Counted from the first letter of the stretch, positions 16,587 through 25,348 are shown. The stretch: 53,007 bases of DNA from Oscillospiraceae bacterium (GCA_015065105.1 SVQZ01000016.1:1-53007); one strand, 5' to 3'. A program made the numbers and translations. Notes: generated by a model not told the origin, from the sequence alone.

Positions 16587-17115
16587 AATATACCCCGTAT
16601 GTCATTGTAACAGGGTCGCGGAATATCGGTAATTTCGGAGGAGTAAAGGTGAAGACCGTAAAGAGTAATGCCCATATCAGCAGAATATAAAGAGAAACAC
16701 CTTCGCCGAAGCAGAAAAGGGGAGCTTTTTTAAAGAGCTTTGCTTCATGAACGTAAGCGGCGGCGGCTGAAATGAAGAATATTGTAATATTCATCCAATC
16801 GGGAGTTTTTCCGAAAACACCGTTTAAGGTATAGAATATTGAGGGAATAAGGATAATTCCGAGCAGGGTCCCCCTAAGCTTTATACAGTAGAAATTTTTG
16901 AATCCATCTTTTAAAAACATACCTTCGATAAAAGTATATGCAAGCATCGGAAAGAACAGGAGCTTCATATGCTCCCAGGTTGATTCGTTTACTCCCGAGA
17001 TCAAAGCCGAAAGCTTGCTTTCATTTGACCATTCATAAAGAAAGTGTAAAAGAACTCCCGATATTCCGGTAAACAGAAAACCGAAAAGCTGCCAATAAGC
17101 TATGTTTCTTTTCAT
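16585..17115 (-). CDS. DUF6512 family membrane protein
   Basis: A 176-residue protein with about five hydrophobic segments, starting MKRNIAYWQLFGFLFTG. The LHFLYEWSNESKL and NESTWEHMKLLFFPML segments are characteristic of small membrane proteins classed as DUF6512 in Clostridia; function unknown. ATG 17115 is preceded by GGAGG at the right distance; the frame is open eight codons further but without a ribosome site. The gene is convergent with the aminotransferase, with the MITE-like element between them. Confidence 0.75.
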   Translation of the reverse strand: MKRNIAYWQLFGFLFTGISGVLLHFLYEWSNESKLSALISGVNESTWEHMKLLFFPMLAYTFIEGMFLKDGFKNFYCIKLRGTLLGIILIPSIFYTLNGVFGKTPDWMNITIFFISAAAAYVHEAKLFKKAPLFCFGEGVSLYILLIWALLFTVFTFTPPKLPIFRDPVTMTYGVY

Positions 17116-17205
17116 AATAATACCTCCGGATGTACTCATATAAAGTATATTCGAGGGGACTGAAAATATACTGTTGTTTTTAAACGGAAACTATATTGCC
17201 ATATC

Positions 17206-17234
17206 TTGAATTATTTTGAGATTAATGATATAAT
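17206..17234 (+). promoter_or_regulatory. Promoter for the pseudouridine synthase gene
   Basis: TTGAAT 17206-17211, 17-base spacer, TATAAT 17229-17234. The transcript would carry a ~110-base leader (17242-17352) that can fold (GATCGG/CCGAT, AAAAGCG/CGCTTTT); no known riboswitch class is recognised there. Confidence 0.55.
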
Positions 17235-17352
17235 AAAAAGCGGGCGTATGGCCTGAGCGAAGATCGGAAATGAAGCTTCAAAAGACCGATTTATCTTGAT
17301 TCCCGAACCGAAGCGCTTTTCTGTAATATAAAAAACTTTTGAGTGGTAAAAT

Positions 17353-17946
17353 ATGAAGATACTTTATTCAGATAACGATATAATAGTATGTATAAAGCCT
17401 GTGGGCACAGATTCTGAAAAGGGAATGCCCGAGGAGCTGAAAAAAGACTTTAAGGGAGAAATATTTACCCTGCACCGTCTTGATCAGAATGTCGGCGGAG
17501 TTATGGTATATGCCAGAAACAAAAGGACTGCGGCTGAATTTTCACGTCTAATACGGAATGGCGGTATGATAAAGGAATATATCGCAAGAGTTCACGGTAT
17601 CCCTCCCGAAAGCGGAGATTGGGAGGATCTTTTATGGAAGGACTCAAAGAAAAACAAGGTCTATGTTGTAGATCGGGAGCGTAAGGGAGTTAAGAGAGCA
17701 AGACTTGAATTTACACGTCTGAACGCAGGCGAATGCTCTGACGTTCGTATCCGTCTGCATACAGGAAGAAGCCATCAGATAAGAGTGCAGTTCGCAAGCC
17801 GCGGATATATGCTTTTCGGCGATCATAAATACGGTGCAAAAGATGACTTTTCAGCACCTATGCTTTGGTCGTATAAGCTTACCTTCCCATACAAAAGAAA
17901 GACCGTTTCATTTGAAGCGAATCCTGACTGGGATAACTTTGTTTAA
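17353..17946 (+). CDS. RluA-family pseudouridine synthase (short form)
   Basis: A 197-residue protein containing only the RluA catalytic domain, without the N-terminal S4 domain. It has the start YSDNDIIVCIKP, the catalytic aspartate in HRLDQNVGGVMVYA, and RLHTGRSHQIRVQFA and MLFGDHKYGA further on. It isomerises uridine to pseudouridine in rRNA or tRNA; the target cannot be told from sequence. Single-gene unit with its own promoter, divergent from DUF6512. Confidence 0.9.
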   Translation: MKILYSDNDIIVCIKPVGTDSEKGMPEELKKDFKGEIFTLHRLDQNVGGVMVYARNKRTAAEFSRLIRNGGMIKEYIARVHGIPPESGDWEDLLWKDSKKNKVYVVDRERKGVKRARLEFTRLNAGECSDVRIRLHTGRSHQIRVQFASRGYMLFGDHKYGAKDDFSAPMLWSYKLTFPYKRKTVSFEANPDWDNFV

Positions 17947-17996
17947 TTTGCTTTATTATGATTAATAATTGTTTTAAATTTAGTCATTACTATCTA

Positions 17997-18026
17997 TTGA
18001 AAAAATCATAATTCGCATGTTATAAT
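17997..18026 (+). promoter_or_regulatory. Promoter of the split pfl operon
   Basis: TTGAAA 17997-18002, 18-base spacer, TATAAT 18021-18026, about 50 bases before the pfl start. Confidence 0.6.
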
Positions 18027-18078
18027 ATTAACAAACGAATGAATTACAATCATAGTACCCTATGGAAAGGAAATGATT

Positions 18079-20181
18079 ATGGATTATAAATATGAAGCGT
18101 GGAGAGGCTTTGAATATGGTACCTGGACAAAGGAGATCAACGTCAGAAGCTTTATCCGCCACAACTATTCACCCTATGACGGCGATGATGGATTTCTCGA
18201 AGATGCAACAGAGGATACCCTTACACTTTGGAAGCAGGTATCCGAGCTTTCCCGTAAGGAGATAGAGGCAGGCGGTGTTCTTGAAATGGACACCGACGTT
18301 ATTTCTACCATAACCTCCCACGGCCCCGGTTATCTCAATAAGGATATCGAAAAGATAGTAGGCTTCCAGACAGACAAGCCCTTTAAAAGAGCGTTCCAGC
18401 CCTACGGCGGTATCCGTACCGCAGAAAAGGCTGTGGCAGACAGAGGTCTTTTTATCGATCCCAAAATAAAGGAATTCTTTACCGTACACCGTAAGACTCA
18501 CAATGCAGGTGTATTTGACGTATATACCCCCGAAATGAGAGCCTGCCGTTCCAGCCATATCATTACAGGTCTTCCCGATGCATACGGCAGAGGCAGAATA
18601 ATCGGTGACTACCGCCGTGTAGCGCTCTACGGTGTTGACAGACTTATCGAGGATAAGTTAGAGCAGAAGGAAACCACCCGTTCTGCAATGTATTCTCATA
18701 TTATTCGTGAAAGAGAAGAGCTTTCCGAGCAGATCAGAGCACTCGGACAGCTTAAGGAAATGGCTCTTTCATACGGTTTCGATATATCCAAGCCCGCAAA
18801 CGATATCAAGGAGGCTATTCAGTGGCTCTACTTCGGTTACCTTGCGGCTATAAAGGAGCAGAACGGTGCGGCTATGTCCCTCGGACGTACCTCCACCTTC
18901 CTTGATATATACGCAGAGCGTGACTTAAAGGAAGGCAGATATACCGAGCGTGAGATACAGGAAATGGTTGACCATTTCGTTATGAAGCTCCGTCTGGTTA
19001 AGTTCGCGCGTACTCCCGAGTATAACGCACTCTTTTCCGGTGACCCCCAGTGGGTAACCGAGGCTATCGGAGGCGTTGCTATCGACGGCCGCCACATGGT
19101 TACCAAGATGTCTTACAGATATCTCCATACCTTAAAGAACCTCGGCCCCTCCCCCGAGCCCAACCTCACCGTTCTCTGGTCTGTAAATCTTCCCAAGAAC
19201 TTTAAGAACTACTGTGCAAAGGTTTCTATAGAGTCCTCGTCCATCCAATACGAGAACGATGACCTTATGCGTTTCACCCACGGTGACGACTATGCAATAG
19301 CCTGCTGTGTATCCTCCATGCGTATCGGCAAGGAAATGCAGTTCTTCGGAGCAAGAGCAAACCTTGCAAAATGTCTTCTTTATGCCATCAACGGCGGTGT
19401 GGATGAGATCTCCCGTAAGCAGGTAGGGCCCGAATTTATGCCTATCACAAGCGAGTACCTTGATTACGATGAAGTAATGAAGAAATTCGATGCTATGATG
19501 AGATGGCTTGCAGAGGTTTACGTAAACACTCTCAACGTTATTCACTATATGCATGATAAATATTGCTACGAAAAGATCCAGATGGCTCTTCACGATAAGA
19601 ACGTTACCCGTTGGTTTGCAACAGGTATAGCGGGTCTTTCTGTAGTAGCCGACTCCCTTTCCGCTATCAAATATGCAAAGGTTAAGGTTATCCGTGACGA
19701 AACAGGCTTGGCTGTAGATTATGAAGTTGACGGCGAATTTCCCAAGTACGGTAACGACGATGACAGAGTCGATTCTATCGCGTCAGATATCGTTCATCGG
19801 TTCATGGAGCACGTAAGAAAGAATCATACCTACCGTAACAGTATTCCTACCACATCGATCCTTACCATCACCTCCAACGTTGTTTACGGCAAGGCAACGG
19901 GTGCCACCCCTGACGGCCGTAAGGCGGGCGAGGCATTTGCTCCCGGCGCTAACCCCATGCACAGAAGAGATACCCACGGCGCTATAGCATCCCTTGCTTC
20001 TGTTTCCAAGCTCCCCTTTAAGGATGCACAGGACGGTATTTCCAACACCTTCTCAATTATTCCCGGTGCACTCGGTAAGGAAGATAAGATATTTGCAGGC
20101 GATATCGACGTAGATATTGAATGCTGCGGCGGCGCTTGCTTCTCACCCACACTTTTTGAAAGTCTTGATATAGACGAATAA
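18079..20181 (+). CDS. pflB: Pyruvate formate-lyase catalytic subunit lacking the glycyl-radical domain
   Basis: A 700-residue formate C-acetyltransferase (CoA + pyruvate to acetyl-CoA + formate). It follows E. coli PflB closely from [16 protein letters not shown] to [17 protein letters not shown], and has the catalytic cysteine pair in [10 protein letters not shown] (Cys409-Cys410), the [14 protein letters not shown] segment and the [17 protein letters not shown] loop. It then stops: in place of the ~65-residue C-terminal glycyl-radical region there is a short tail with [11 protein letters not shown]. The radical domain is encoded by the next gene, 12 bp downstream with its own ribosome site, so this is a true gene split and not a frameshift. 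ATG 18079 suits AAAGGAA better than 18073. Confidence 0.95.
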   Translation: MDYKYEAWRGFEYGTWTKEINVRSFIRHNYSPYDGDDGFLEDATEDTLTLWKQVSELSRKEIEAGGVLEMDTDVISTITSHGPGYLNKDIEKIVGFQTDKPFKRAFQPYGGIRTAEKAVADRGLFIDPKIKEFFTVHRKTHNAGVFDVYTPEMRACRSSHIITGLPDAYGRGRIIGDYRRVALYGVDRLIEDKLEQKETTRSAMYSHIIREREELSEQIRALGQLKEMALSYGFDISKPANDIKEAIQWLYFGYLAAIKEQNGAAMSLGRTSTFLDIYAERDLKEGRYTEREIQEMVDHFVMKLRLVKFARTPEYNALFSGDPQWVTEAIGGVAIDGRHMVTKMSYRYLHTLKNLGPSPEPNLTVLWSVNLPKNFKNYCAKVSIESSSIQYENDDLMRFTHGDDYAIACCVSSMRIGKEMQFFGARANLAKCLLYAINGGVDEISRKQVGPEFMPITSEYLDYDEVMKKFDAMMRWLAEVYVNTLNVIHYMHDKYCYEKIQMALHDKNVTRWFATGIAGLSVVADSLSAIKYAKVKVIRDETGLAVDYEVDGEFPKYGNDDDRVDSIASDIVHRFMEHVRKNHTYRNSIPTTSILTITSNVVYGKATGATPDGRKAGEAFAPGANPMHRRDTHGAIASLASVSKLPFKDAQDGISNTFSIIPGALGKEDKIFAGDIDVDIECCGGACFSPTLFESLDIDE

Positions 20182-20193
20182 GAGGTAAATATT

Positions 20194-20436
20194 ATGAATG
20201 CAACACAGAATCAGATAGATAATCTTGTAGCTCTTCTTGACGGTTACGTACAGAAGGGCGGCCACCACCTTAACGTTAACGTTTTCTCCAAGGAAACACT
20301 TCTTGACGCACAGGCTCATCCCGAAAAATATCCTCAGCTTACCGTCCGTGTAAGCGGATATGCAGTAAACTTTATCAAACTTACAAAGGAACAGCAGGAC
20401 GAGATAATCTCCAGAACCTTCCACGATCAGTTCTGA
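20194..20436 (+). CDS. grcA: Separate glycyl-radical subunit of pyruvate formate-lyase (GrcA-like)
   Basis: An 80-residue protein equal to the C-terminal end of Pfl[33 protein letters not shown], then the radical loop RVSGYAV with Gly55, and the ending [11 protein letters not shown]. In E. coli, GrcA (YfiD, 127 residues) is a spare part that repairs oxygen-cut PflB, which carries its own radical glycine. Here the main subunit has none, so this protein should be obligatory, forming the active site by docking onto PflB (inference). It lies between pflB (12-bp gap, GAGGT ribosome site) and pflA (one-base overlap), ensuring coordinated synthesis. Confidence 0.93.
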   Translation: MNATQNQIDNLVALLDGYVQKGGHHLNVNVFSKETLLDAQAHPEKYPQLTVRVSGYAVNFIKLTKEQQDEIISRTFHDQF

Positions 20437-21176
20437 TGAAGGGAAACGTTCATTCGATAGAGTCCTTCGGTACTGTTGACGGACCGGGAATACGCCTTGT
20501 TGTATTTATGCAGGGCTGTCCTCTGCGCTGTAAATACTGTCATAACCCCGATACCTGGAAGATGGGGCAGGGGGAAACAAAGCAGACCGAGGAGATAATA
20601 GCTCTCTTTAAGAAAAACCGTTCCTTCTATTCGAACGGAGGTATTACCGTAACCGGCGGAGAACCTCTTTTGCAGATAGATTTTGTAACAGAGCTTTTCC
20701 GTATGGCAAAGGCAGAGGGCATCCATACCTGTCTTGACACCTCGGGTATTACCTACAGAGAGAATGATCCGAAATTTGACGAGCTTATAAAATATACCGA
20801 TCTTATTATGCTTGACCTCAAGCATATCGACAGCGCCGCCCATAAGGAGCTGACGGGAAGCAATAACTATAAGATACTTGCTTTTGCCCGTTATCTTGAT
20901 ACTATGGGTGTTCCCGTATGGATAAGACACGTGGTCGTTCCGGGTATTACAGATAAGAAGGAAGCACTTCTTGAGCTCGGCAGGTATATAGGTACGCTGA
21001 CGAACGTAAAGGCGCTTGACGTTTTGCCTTATCATACCATGGGAGTTTCAAAATACCGCGAGCTTGGTTTAAAATACCCTCTTGCGGATGTTGAACCTAT
21101 GTCGGTCCGCGGTGCAATGGAAGCGAAAAAGGTCATTATGGCAGGTTATAGGGAAACTAAAGCTAAAAGAAAATAA
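20436..21176 (+). CDS. pflA: Pyruvate formate-lyase activating enzyme (radical SAM)
   Basis: A 246-residue radical SAM glycyl-radical activase. The cluster motif CPLRCKYCHNPDTW supplies the CxxxCxxC [4Fe-4S] site, GGITVTGGEPLLQ is the SAM-binding GGE region, and DLKHIDSAAHKELTG and YHTMGVSKYRELGLKYPL are typical of PflA. It abstracts hydrogen from the glycine of the PFL radical domain, here Gly55 of the small subunit. The start codon shares one base with the grcA stop. Size matches E. coli PflA (246). A decayed copy of its C-terminus lies at 25208-25335. Confidence 0.96.
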   Translation: MKGNVHSIESFGTVDGPGIRLVVFMQGCPLRCKYCHNPDTWKMGQGETKQTEEIIALFKKNRSFYSNGGITVTGGEPLLQIDFVTELFRMAKAEGIHTCLDTSGITYRENDPKFDELIKYTDLIMLDLKHIDSAAHKELTGSNNYKILAFARYLDTMGVPVWIRHVVVPGITDKKEALLELGRYIGTLTNVKALDVLPYHTMGVSKYRELGLKYPLADVEPMSVRGAMEAKKVIMAGYRETKAKRK

Positions 21177-21182
21177 TAGGTT

Positions 21183-21208
21183 GAACGGAGAGCGAAATGC
21201 TCTCCGTT
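21183..21208 (+). terminator. Terminator after pflA (left copy of duplicated hairpin)
   Basis: AACGGAGAGC/GCTCTCCGTT stem with loop GAAAT, seven bases after the pflA stop. It lacks a T-run because the repeat element starts immediately; the T-run is on the right copy. Confidence 0.7.
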
Positions 21209-21481
21209 CAGACTGTCGAAAAAGTCGGTCGGACGTGTGAAGAAATTCTTTTTTTAAGTTTAAGACGCCCAATAAATTAATTAGAAAACAAGCTTCACAA
21301 CTCCTAATAAAGTTGAATAACTATTCAATAGCGGTGTAAACGTCGAGTTCACACCGCTATTTCACACTTTTCCGCGAAAAGGGGCTCTACCGTACATAGT
21401 ACGCCGACGTCCCCTTTTCACGAAAACCTACGCTTCCTTTTTCGAAGCCTGACAGCTTGTCGATAAACTTATCGACAAGCT
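21209..21481 (-). mobile_element. 273-bp MITE-like element, copy 2 (inverted)
   Basis: Reverse-complement copy of the element at 16280-16554 with the same stem-loops and the same imperfect terminal repeats. Differences are concentrated in the A+T-rich stretch 21235-21300. It is flanked by direct copies of a 26-base hairpin (GAACGGAGAGCG... against GAACGCAGAGCG..., one mismatch), which differs completely from the hairpin duplicated around copy 1. That difference supports independent insertion into two terminators. Confidence 0.75.
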
Positions 21482-21510
21482 GAACGCAGAGCGAAATGCT
21501 CTCCGTTTTT
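21482..21510 (+). terminator. Terminator, right copy of duplicated hairpin with T-run
   Basis: AACGCAGAGC/GCTCTCCGTT stem with one mismatched pair, followed by TTTTT. It is probably the original terminator of the pfl operon, now displaced 300 bp from pflA. Confidence 0.75.
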
Positions 21511-21775
21511 AATATATAGGAAATTGCTGTGCTTCGGGTACCGATGAAGGAAGCTTATGTAAGGTTCAAGCCCGATCATCGGTGCGGACGGATTTACGGA
21601 TATCCCACCCGTTTTACTACCCGTAACGGTCAAAATCGGGCATTTCCCACCCCGTAAAATGTTAAAAGTGTGGTGACAAAGTGTGAACAAACTATTATAA
21701 TTAACTTGTATTTAAATTTAACTTATATAGGATCATACCGAGTTCTGTATAAATAATTGTTATGGGAGGTTAATT
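21511..21775 (+). other. Non-coding stretch with degraded terminator-linked repeat
   Basis: Begins TATAGGAAATTGCT, the same start as the repeat at 47745 that also follows a terminator, then diverges. The middle (21530-21660) has no gene I can support. The last ~90 bases are A+T rich and contain TATTATAAT (about 21695), a possible -10 for the next gene, whose ribosome site is GGGAGG (21764-21769). Confidence 0.4.
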
Positions 21776-22264
21776 ATGGATTTTGTTTTTACGTTGTTAC
21801 CCCGTACTCTCGGTGAGCTGAAGGCTTTGCCGGAAGCTGATCTCAACTCACCCTTTAAAACAGCGGCGCTTACTCTTGCGGTGCTGTGTAATTTTGAAAA
21901 GGACCCCGATGCCACCTTTGAAATGCTTGATTTTCTTAAAGGTCCCGAAACTGTCAGCGAATATGAAAAGCAGTTCATTAAAGAAAGGCTGAAGGGCAAG
22001 ATCTATAAGGTTTATTCCTATTTTTCGGGAGCCGCCCCGGAAAATTCATACACTCCTTCAGAGCCTTATTCGATATCGGTCGTTGATAACCCCTATTCCT
22101 TTAGCTGTGAAAATTGGGCAACCTTATACGTGAAAAGCTCGGGTGCAGATTCGCCAAGAGGGATCAAGCTTCGCCAAAAGCCCTCAACCGGTCAATGGTT
22201 TTTAAATGAAATTCAATGTCTTTCGGATATTCGCCTTCCCTTGGAAAGCGATCCGTGGGCATAA
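21776..22264 (+). CDS. DUF6935-like small protein
   Basis: A 162-residue soluble protein without signal peptide. Distinct segments are LPRTLGELKALPEADLNSPF, KTAALTLAVLCNFEKDP, TVSEYEKQFIKERLKGK, the middle NSYTPSEPYSISV, and the end RLPLESDPWA. I associate this pattern with the DUF6935 family of gut Clostridia, function unknown. GGGAGG precedes the ATG. It is followed after 29 bp by a lipoprotein gene in the same direction, perhaps one transcript. Confidence 0.65.
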   Translation: MDFVFTLLPRTLGELKALPEADLNSPFKTAALTLAVLCNFEKDPDATFEMLDFLKGPETVSEYEKQFIKERLKGKIYKVYSYFSGAAPENSYTPSEPYSISVVDNPYSFSCENWATLYVKSSGADSPRGIKLRQKPSTGQWFLNEIQCLSDIRLPLESDPWA

Positions 22265-22293
22265 TAAATTAAAAAAAGAAAGGAACTGAAACA

Positions 22294-23745
22294 ATGAAAA
22301 AATTTATTGCTTTATTAATTGCGGCGCTTATGCTTATTTCGATGACAAGCTGCGGCGGTAAAAAATCGGAGCCTGCAAAGGATACGAAAAGCCCCGAAAA
22401 GACGGAAGAAATAACGGGTGAGAGCTTTGAAACAGAGCTTTTCAGCGTTGTATATGACGATGAGGTATGGACTCTTGACGAAGAAGAAGTTTATGATGAA
22501 GAAAGCTACTGCTTTGCAAATTTCAAAATACCCGACCCCGAGGATTCCGACAATTATCTTTTCAGTGTCGATGTTATGGCAAATGTTACCGAGCCCTATG
22601 ACTTCCGTGAGGATCTTGTATATTACGGATTTGACCAGTATGAATATGCCGAAAACAACTCCTACGATCTCGTGAATATCGGCGGTGTTGACTGTATTAT
22701 GTACGAGGGCGAGAGCTGGGGCGAAACCATGATTAAATATATGGGCAGAAACGAAGGCGCAGGCGCAACGGTTGAGGTTACGGTATATGGAACGGATACA
22801 GACGACAGCCGTATCGATGAGCTTGTTAAGTCAGTTAAGTTTACCCTTGAAGATACAGGTAACGTTGACGGCCCTTGGGAATGGGAGGGTGAACCCTTCA
22901 AAGCAGAGGATGCAGTTTACAGCAACGGCAGCGTTAACGTAGAAACCAAGTGGTTACCTATCAAGGAATACATAAGCACCTTTGAAACCTTTAACCATGC
23001 GGTTGCGGCGGTAGATGATACCGTTTATATTCTTACCGAAGGTACTCTCAAGCAGTATGCATTTGACGGTGAAGCCTTGAATTATGAAAAGGATATCGAG
23101 CTTCCCGACGATGATTTCGATACTATCAATAAAACAACTGACGGTACTCTTTGGATCTGCGGATCTATGGGTGATCTTGTTTGTGTTAAGGACGGTGCAG
23201 TTACCCAAACCTATACAGGTCTTAATTCCGTAGCCGTATCTCCCGACGGCAGCTGGGGTATCAGTTACTTTACCTCAAACGCTTGCAAAAAGGTGACCTT
23301 CAGCGGCGGTACTGCAAACGTTAGCGATATAACCTTTGCCGAGCTTGATATGGTTTCCTATATTAAAGTCGAAAACGATTCCATTTATGTGTGCGGAAAT
23401 GCGGCAGACGAAAGCGGACACAAGGTATTTATCTATAACACAAGCGGCGTGCTCCAAAAAACTCTCTGCGACGCTCTGGGAGAGGGAATGGGAAGCATCA
23501 CCTATATCGCAAAAACCGCAAACGGCTATATAGCCTTTGACGGCAATTTGAGAACGGTCAATCTTTGGGACAGTAACGGCGGCTTTGTTGACGAGATAGA
23601 CGATACCGATCTTTTCGGTACAAGCTATCCTTGGTTCTGCGCTTCCGATATGCTTTCTGACGGTAGTATTATTACCGTTATGACAGAAGAACGTGCAGAC
23701 AGCTCTGCCGAAGAGCTGGTTGCCTTTATAGTAAAAGGTTATTGA
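22294..23745 (+). CDS. Lipoprotein with possible beta-propeller domain
   Basis: A 483-residue lipoprotein: signal MKKFIALLIAALMLISMTSC with the lipidated Cys20, then a charged linker. Residues ~45-190 form an acidic domain, and residues ~220-480 contain repeated strand-turn units such as TTDGTLWICGSMGDLVCVKDG, VAVSPDGSWG and NGYIAFDGNLRTVNLWD, which look like propeller blades. It would sit on the outer face of the membrane. No catalytic motif seen; ligand unknown. A strong terminator follows. Confidence 0.7.
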   Translation: MKKFIALLIAALMLISMTSCGGKKSEPAKDTKSPEKTEEITGESFETELFSVVYDDEVWTLDEEEVYDEESYCFANFKIPDPEDSDNYLFSVDVMANVTEPYDFREDLVYYGFDQYEYAENNSYDLVNIGGVDCIMYEGESWGETMIKYMGRNEGAGATVEVTVYGTDTDDSRIDELVKSVKFTLEDTGNVDGPWEWEGEPFKAEDAVYSNGSVNVETKWLPIKEYISTFETFNHAVAAVDDTVYILTEGTLKQYAFDGEALNYEKDIELPDDDFDTINKTTDGTLWICGSMGDLVCVKDGAVTQTYTGLNSVAVSPDGSWGISYFTSNACKKVTFSGGTANVSDITFAELDMVSYIKVENDSIYVCGNAADESGHKVFIYNTSGVLQKTLCDALGEGMGSITYIAKTANGYIAFDGNLRTVNLWDSNGGFVDEIDDTDLFGTSYPWFCASDMLSDGSIITVMTEERADSSAEELVAFIVKGY

Positions 23746-23769
23746 TCTCAGCGTATTGAAAAAAATAAC

Positions 23770-23800
23770 AATAAAGCTCTGTTTTTGGCAGAGCTTTATT
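23770..23800 (+). terminator. Intrinsic terminator
   Basis: Twelve-base arms AATAAAGCTCTG/CAGAGCTTTATT with a T-rich loop. Confidence 0.8.
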
Positions 23801-23868
23801 GACAATATTATAAACAAGTATTAAAATTGGGACTTATTAATGCAGGAATAGGCGCAGTTGTCGGCTTT

Positions 23869-24171
23869 GGCGCTTATCCTGCAGAGATCCCCGCTCACAA
23901 ACGAGCTCAAAGCGGCTCTTAACGAAGCTCTCAGGACAGAGCGGAGCAAAGGACGCGGTATAAGTGCTGAAAGCGTTGCTATCAACCCCGTTACCCTTAC
24001 CCCCGAGGATATGCAGAAGATTAACCGAACGGAGGATGCGGAGCAAAGAAGCCCGGGGGCTCACCGTTCTGCCGTTGCGATAAATGCGGTTGGGAACCCG
24101 AGGAGCCCATTGATCCTCCTGAGTTCTGTCCTGAGTGCGGAGATATATTTGACGAAAGGGATATTAAATAA
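23869..24171 (+). pseudogene. Remnant of an SPFH-domain/zinc-ribbon protein gene
   Basis: Pieces of one protein in different frames. AEIPAH (from 23885) is broken by a two-base loss and continues in the next frame as NELKAALNEALRTE, RGISAESVAINPVTLTPEDM. After a disrupted, shortened middle, a third frame resumes with [14 protein letters not shown]...[15 protein letters not shown] and a stop at 24169-24171. EIPAHTNELKAALNEAL plus a C-terminal double CxxC ribbon is the pattern of SPFH-domain (YdjI/virion-core-like) proteins of Clostridia. The N-terminal two thirds and the low-complexity linker are missing. No intact copy is in the window. Confidence 0.7.
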
Positions 24172-24176
24172 CTAAA

Positions 24177-25202
24177 ATGAAAAAAGTATTATCGGGCATA
24201 TTGGCTTTGATTGTTTGTATGAGCCTGCTTGTAGGTTGTACAAAGGATATGAAGCAAGAGCCTGTTGAAAAAAATGAATTCTCGGATACAGAGGAAACAG
24301 TTGATACAGAAGAAGGCGAAACAGATATAACGGAAGCTTTGAACGGTGAGGATGAAATTGCCGCATCTCTTATGGGGGTGCGTCAGAGTATGATAGGTAC
24401 CCCCGCCATGGTTGCGGTGGCTTATCTCGGTACCGCAGATTCTGCCGAAACTTCGGATACCGTAAATTGGGTAAAGAAAATCCTCCCCGGATTTACCGAT
24501 GATTTGCCTTTTATAACCGAGATAGACGAATCCCATATCATAGGTGACAGATACTTAAGCTTGTATCTCGTTGTACCCTGTGATGAAAATGCCTCGGTAG
24601 CCGTAAACCGTATTGACGAAAACGGAGAGGTTGCAGAGGTGCTCTATCGCTGTGATTACGGTGATCCCATACTTGTTTATGCAAGCAATTCGGCAGACAG
24701 CTTGGATACGGAGATAAATATAGTTGACAGTGACGGAAATGAACTTAGTTACGCTCCCAAGCTCAACGATATGTCTTATCTCACTCAGTATTCAGACCTA
24801 AGCGTATATGATCTTACTCCGTATTCCGAGATACTGAGCCGCGAATACGCTGAACTTCAGAGCTATTCCTGGAATCTGCCTTTGGAGGCAGATATTGCTG
24901 ATACCTCTTGGAGCTCAGGGTGGCTGGTAAGAAACGGCGAATTATCAATATATGATATAAGCTTTTCTGAAAATACAGCATATATCCAATGGAACGAAGA
25001 TTTGTTGGAGGCCCCCTATAAACTGATAACAGAAGAGGGCGTTTGTATGCTGAGGTTATATCCCGATACTGATGACCAAAGAAGTTTTTGTATGCTTATT
25101 TCTGATGAGAACGACTCTCTCTATCTTTCACAAGACTTTTATAATGCAGCCATACGTTGTGATGAACCGTTATCGGTACTGATGACCCGTACCTACGGAT
25201 AA
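24177..25202 (+). CDS. Lipoprotein of unknown function
   Basis: A 341-residue lipoprotein. The signal peptide MKKVLSGILALIVCMSLLVGC has a good lipobox (LVGC, Cys21), followed by an acidic Glu/Thr-rich linker (about 25-60). The mature domain (65-341) has no motif I recognise; it contains two DENGE/DSDGNE turns and a PYSEILSREYAEL segment. It starts five bases after the stop of the SPFH remnant and has only a weak, distant ribosome site (AAAGGGA, 24155), so expression may be low or may depend on read-through from the remnant. A pflA fragment follows directly. Confidence 0.65.
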   Translation: MKKVLSGILALIVCMSLLVGCTKDMKQEPVEKNEFSDTEETVDTEEGETDITEALNGEDEIAASLMGVRQSMIGTPAMVAVAYLGTADSAETSDTVNWVKKILPGFTDDLPFITEIDESHIIGDRYLSLYLVVPCDENASVAVNRIDENGEVAEVLYRCDYGDPILVYASNSADSLDTEINIVDSDGNELSYAPKLNDMSYLTQYSDLSVYDLTPYSEILSREYAELQSYSWNLPLEADIADTSWSSGWLVRNGELSIYDISFSENTAYIQWNEDLLEAPYKLITEEGVCMLRLYPDTDDQRSFCMLISDENDSLYLSQDFYNAAIRCDEPLSVLMTRTYG

Positions 25203-25207
25203 GGAGG

Positions 25208-25335
25208 TAAATATATCTGCGGCGTTTGCTTTAAAATACCCCCTTGAGGATGTTGAACGCGGTGCGATGGAAACGAAAAAGCTTATCCTTGCAGGCTGCA
25301 GAGAAAAGAAAGCGGAGATCTCTGCACGTAAATAG
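25208..25335 (+). pseudogene. C-terminal fragment of a second pflA
   Basis: Reads AFALKYPLEDVERGAMETKK then LILAGCREKKAE to a TAG at 25333-25335. It aligns with the end of the intact PflA (LGLKYPLADVEPMSVRGAME, AKKVIMAGYRETKA) with a four-residue deletion, and at DNA level shares long identical stretches (TTTAAAATACC, GATGTTGAAC, CGCGGTGC). No start codon or upstream pflA sequence precedes it. Confidence 0.75.
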
Positions 25336-25348
25336 GCTGAATAAATTG

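Noticed and set aside
17240-17340. Relation between this leader and 32108-32185 as a shared RNA family
   Set aside because: They share AAAAGCG, CTGAG and TCTGTAATATAAA, but the parts between do not align; too weak to claim without a covariance test.
18169-19593. Several minus-strand open frames within pflB
   Set aside because: Antisense to a strongly conserved PFL sequence, no ribosome sites, no recognisable products.
23858-24175. 105-codon ORF as an intact gene
   Set aside because: Only its middle part resembles SPFH proteins; the start and end are frame-shifted relative to adjoining matches, so it is part of a pseudogene.
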